Made by a program: the position numbers and the translations under genes. The notes under the pieces were generated by a model. That model searched no databases. It saw nothing but the letters and a program-made list of their open reading frames with translations, and was not told the origin of the DNA. Source: Phycisphaerales bacterium (lineage in GTDB: Bacteria > Planctomycetota > Phycisphaerae > Tepidisphaerales > Tepidisphaeraceae). Taken from it: 7,058 nt of DNA. The stretch covers positions 1 through 7,058 of the forward strand of contig JAQGHH010000505.1 in assembly GCA_028288945.1 (NCBI GenBank), written 5' to 3'. This document shows, piece after piece, positions 5,555-7,058 of this stretch. Every line of letters starts with the position of its first letter. Positions within the stretch are counted from its first letter, which is position 1.

Positions 5555-6070
5555 TCACCGGCGGTAAGTGCGCGTGTCCGCGCCGCCATCGCCGATGCGA
5601 AACAGCACGATCTCCCGGCCATCGACATACGCCAGGCCCGCCGGCCTGTGGGCCGCGGCCAGTTCGGCGAGCAACTGATCGTCATTGATCTGCTTCCACC
5701 CCGTCGGCTCAGACTTCACCGCCAGTTTTCGCGCGATGCCGGGATCGGTCATCACGCGAGTGATGACGACTTCCTTGGGCCGGCGTGCGCTCGCAACCGG
5801 GTGCCGGATCGGAAGGACGACGGGCCCGACGGTGGGCGGAGTAGGTTCGTGTTGCGGGCGGGGCGAGTGTTGGACGATCTCGGGCGAAGTGCGCCAGCGC
5901 CGCGATTGCACGACCAGCGTGGCCGCGAGGCCCATCGCCATCGCGACGACGCCGACACGACGGACCCCTCGCCAATGCCGCAAACGGCCTGCTTCGCGGC
6001 GCGCGATCTCCAAGATTTTTTCCTTCCGGCGTTCGCCTTCGTCCGAAAGTGGAAGATACGGTTCATTCAT
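5555..6070 (-). CDS. Single-pass membrane protein coupled to an ECF sigma factor (possible anti-sigma)
   Basis: This 171-residue protein has a charged N-terminal region (residues 1-37, with EGERRKEKILEIARREAGRLRH likely helical), one transmembrane segment (about 38-55, VGVVAMAMGLAATLVV) and a larger outer part. After a Pro-rich stretch (about 70-95) comes a compact domain with VVITRVMTDPGIARKLAV and INDDQLLAELAAAHRPAGLA, ending in GREIVLFR. Its ATG overlaps the sigma gene end by 8 bases (ATGAATGA) and has its own ribosome site (AGAGAGGA, 6076-6083), so the two are co-expressed. That position and topology suggest an anti-sigma or sensor partner, with the short cytosolic helix holding the sigma factor. 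It has no cysteine at all, so it is not a zinc-binding anti-sigma protein. I do not recognise the outer domain by name; a plain sigma-dependent membrane protein is the alternative. Confidence 0.78.
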   Translation of the reverse strand: MNEPYLPLSDEGERRKEKILEIARREAGRLRHWRGVRRVGVVAMAMGLAATLVVQSRRWRTSPEIVQHSPRPQHEPTPPTVGPVVLPIRHPVASARRPKEVVITRVMTDPGIARKLAVKSEPTGWKQINDDQLLAELAAAHRPAGLAYVDGREIVLFRIGDGGADTRTYRR

Positions 6071-6608
6071 AATGATCCTCTCTGGCCCGATCGCGCAGGT
6101 GCCGCAGTGCGCGCCGAAGCCTTCCGTCCACCGTGCCGATCGACAGCCCCAGCCGTCGGGCGATCCGCGCCAGCGTCCAGCGGTCCGTGAATCTCATTTC
6201 GATCATGTGCGCGATCTCCGGATCGAGGGCGGCGATCTGCGACCGCAGCCATTCAAGTTGTTCGGCGTCCGCGGGCTCGGCCCGACTCTCCTCGTAGCCT
6301 TTCGACCCCACCGCCAAAAGCTCGCGGCGCTGTCGGCGGGTTTCCGAGCGGAGCAGGTCGTACGCGGTCGTCTGCACGACCAGCCGCAACCACGCGCATA
6401 GCTGAGCTTCCGAGCTCGCCGGGCGGATCGACCGCAACACCCTCAACACCGATTCCTGCACCACGTCAAGACAAAAGGCCTCGTCGCGCCCCGAGGCGCG
6501 ACGGGCCTGTGCATAGAGCCGATCGAAATAGCGGCGATAAAAGACCTCCACCGCCCGCGGGTCGCCGGCGGCGAGGCCTGCCGTCAGGCTGTGGACACAG
6601 TCGGCCAC
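6063..6608 (-). CDS. ECF-type RNA polymerase sigma factor
   Basis: This 181-residue protein has the two-domain layout of extracytoplasmic-function sigma factors, which direct RNA polymerase to a small set of stress or surface-related promoters. Region 2 covers about residues 20-95, with FYRRYFDRLYAQARR, the core-binding helix EAFCLDVVQESVLRVLRS and WLRLVVQTTAYDLLRSE. Region 4 covers about 117-173, with the helix-turn-helix WTLARIARRLGLSIGTVDGRLRRAL. The usual TVKSRL of the recognition helix reads TVDGRL here, placing an acidic residue at position 161. The start is a GTG at 6606-6608, 6 bases after the stop of the upstream gene; an AAGGA site at 6619-6623 inside that gene's end supports it. 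The stop overlaps the next gene's ATG. The target promoters and the ECF subgroup cannot be fixed from this window. Confidence 0.92.
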   Translation of the reverse strand: MADCVHSLTAGLAAGDPRAVEVFYRRYFDRLYAQARRASGRDEAFCLDVVQESVLRVLRSIRPASSEAQLCAWLRLVVQTTAYDLLRSETRRQRRELLAVGSKGYEESRAEPADAEQLEWLRSQIAALDPEIAHMIEMRFTDRWTLARIARRLGLSIGTVDGRLRRALRHLRDRAREDHYE

Positions 6609-6614
6609 GCCCGG

Positions 6615-7058
6615 TTATTCCTTCGCGCCGCCCTGGGTTGCGCCCTTGGGCTTCTCGCCCAGGGCCGCCTTCAACCGCGCGATTTCAGCTTCGCGGTCCG
6701 CCGCGGCGTTCTGCACTTTGCGCAAACGGGCCTCGACCGAATTCAGCTTATCTTTGAGCTGCCTGACCTCATTGTTGTTGTTCGCCGCCTGCTCTGCCGT
6801 CTGGGAGTTTTGCATCTGCGCCGCATTGCCCCCGGCCAGCGGATCCGCGCTGTCGAATAACCCGTGGTGCGCGGTCCGATCTCGATTCGGGTTCAGGGCC
6901 GACAATGCGTCTTCGACCGCGCGAAGCTGTGAGGACGTGCCCTTGACGATGAGGGTGCGCGTCTCGTTGTGGACCTGAACCACCGGGCTGATGCCCGAGG
7001 CGTCGTCCACTTGGGCGAGCGTCGCCTTGATGAGCGACAGCACCTGATTGAGTGCCGC
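6615..7058 (-). CDS. C-terminal part of a secretin-N-like / coiled-coil protein (partial)
   Basis: The frame runs off the window edge, so the N terminus is missing; 147 codons are visible. A GTG at 7041-7043 is probably internal because the frame continues upstream. The first visible part contains a beta-alpha-beta-like stretch, PVVQVHNETRTLIVKGTSSQ and then LRAVEDALSALN, which resembles the small ring-building domains of secretins (N1-N3 type, VVxVDxRTNTLIVRGT). A Gln/Asn-rich linker with four asparagines follows. The rest is about five heptads of coiled coil (VRQLKDK, LNSVEAR, LRKVQNA, AADREAE, IARLKAA) and a charged, Gly/Lys-rich tail. No secretin pore domain follows, so this is not a normal secretin; it may be a periplasmic or envelope assembly protein. 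It is the first visible gene of the sigma-factor transcription unit. Confidence 0.7.
   Translation of the reverse strand, partial: AALNQVLSLIKATLAQVDDASGISPVVQVHNETRTLIVKGTSSQLRAVEDALSALNPNRDRTAHHGLFDSADPLAGGNAAQMQNSQTAEQAANNNNEVRQLKDKLNSVEARLRKVQNAAADREAEIARLKAALGEKPKGATQGGAKE

Noticed and set aside
5528..5556. Possible shared terminator between the convergent genes (GACGTC at 5528-5533 and 5551-5556)
   Set aside because: GACGTC is its own complement, the stem would be only six pairs with a 17-base loop, and there is no T tract on either strand.

Overview
The window looks like chromosomal DNA from a GC-rich member of the Planctomycetota. The evidence is a dockerin-like segment followed by a PEP-CTERM sorting tail, a eukaryote-like GT3 glycogen synthase, FabI, and an ECF sigma factor paired with a one-helix membrane protein that lacks a zinc anti-sigma motif. 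The lineage call is inference. No mobile element, CRISPR array, tRNA or rRNA is visible.

Layout. Bases 1-209 hold the C-terminal end of a secreted PEP-CTERM protein, followed by a strong GC hairpin at 265-295. A leader containing a 7-codon mini-ORF and a small hairpin precedes a GT28 diacylglycerol glycosyltransferase (405-1541). Next comes a small, less GC-rich lipoprotein-like gene (1615-1989). The gap before FabI is largely repeats: an inverted pair of REP-like palindromes (1993-2055) and a TTCGTG array (2089-2124). FabI runs 2198-2992. A 77-residue protein ending in an SFPxSDPP motif (3124-3357) lies upstream of the GT3 glycogen synthase (3498-5525), and two palindromes sit between them. 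On the minus strand, converging on glycogen synthase, is a tight three-gene unit: a truncated ring-fold/coiled-coil protein (7058-6615), an ECF sigma factor (6608-6063) and a single-pass membrane protein (6070-5555).

How the genes fit together. The plus-strand genes cover membrane lipid work (glycolipid synthesis and fatty-acid elongation) and carbon storage (glycogen). Spacings of roughly 75-210 bases suggest separate transcription rather than one operon. The minus-strand genes are separated by 6 bases and then overlap by 8, so they are very likely co-transcribed and translationally coupled. I see no clearly new defence or mobile system. The items most worth a second look are that sigma/membrane/secretin-like unit, the SFPxSDPP small protein, the leader of the glycosyltransferase gene, and the partly retained arginine cluster in the glycogen synthase.
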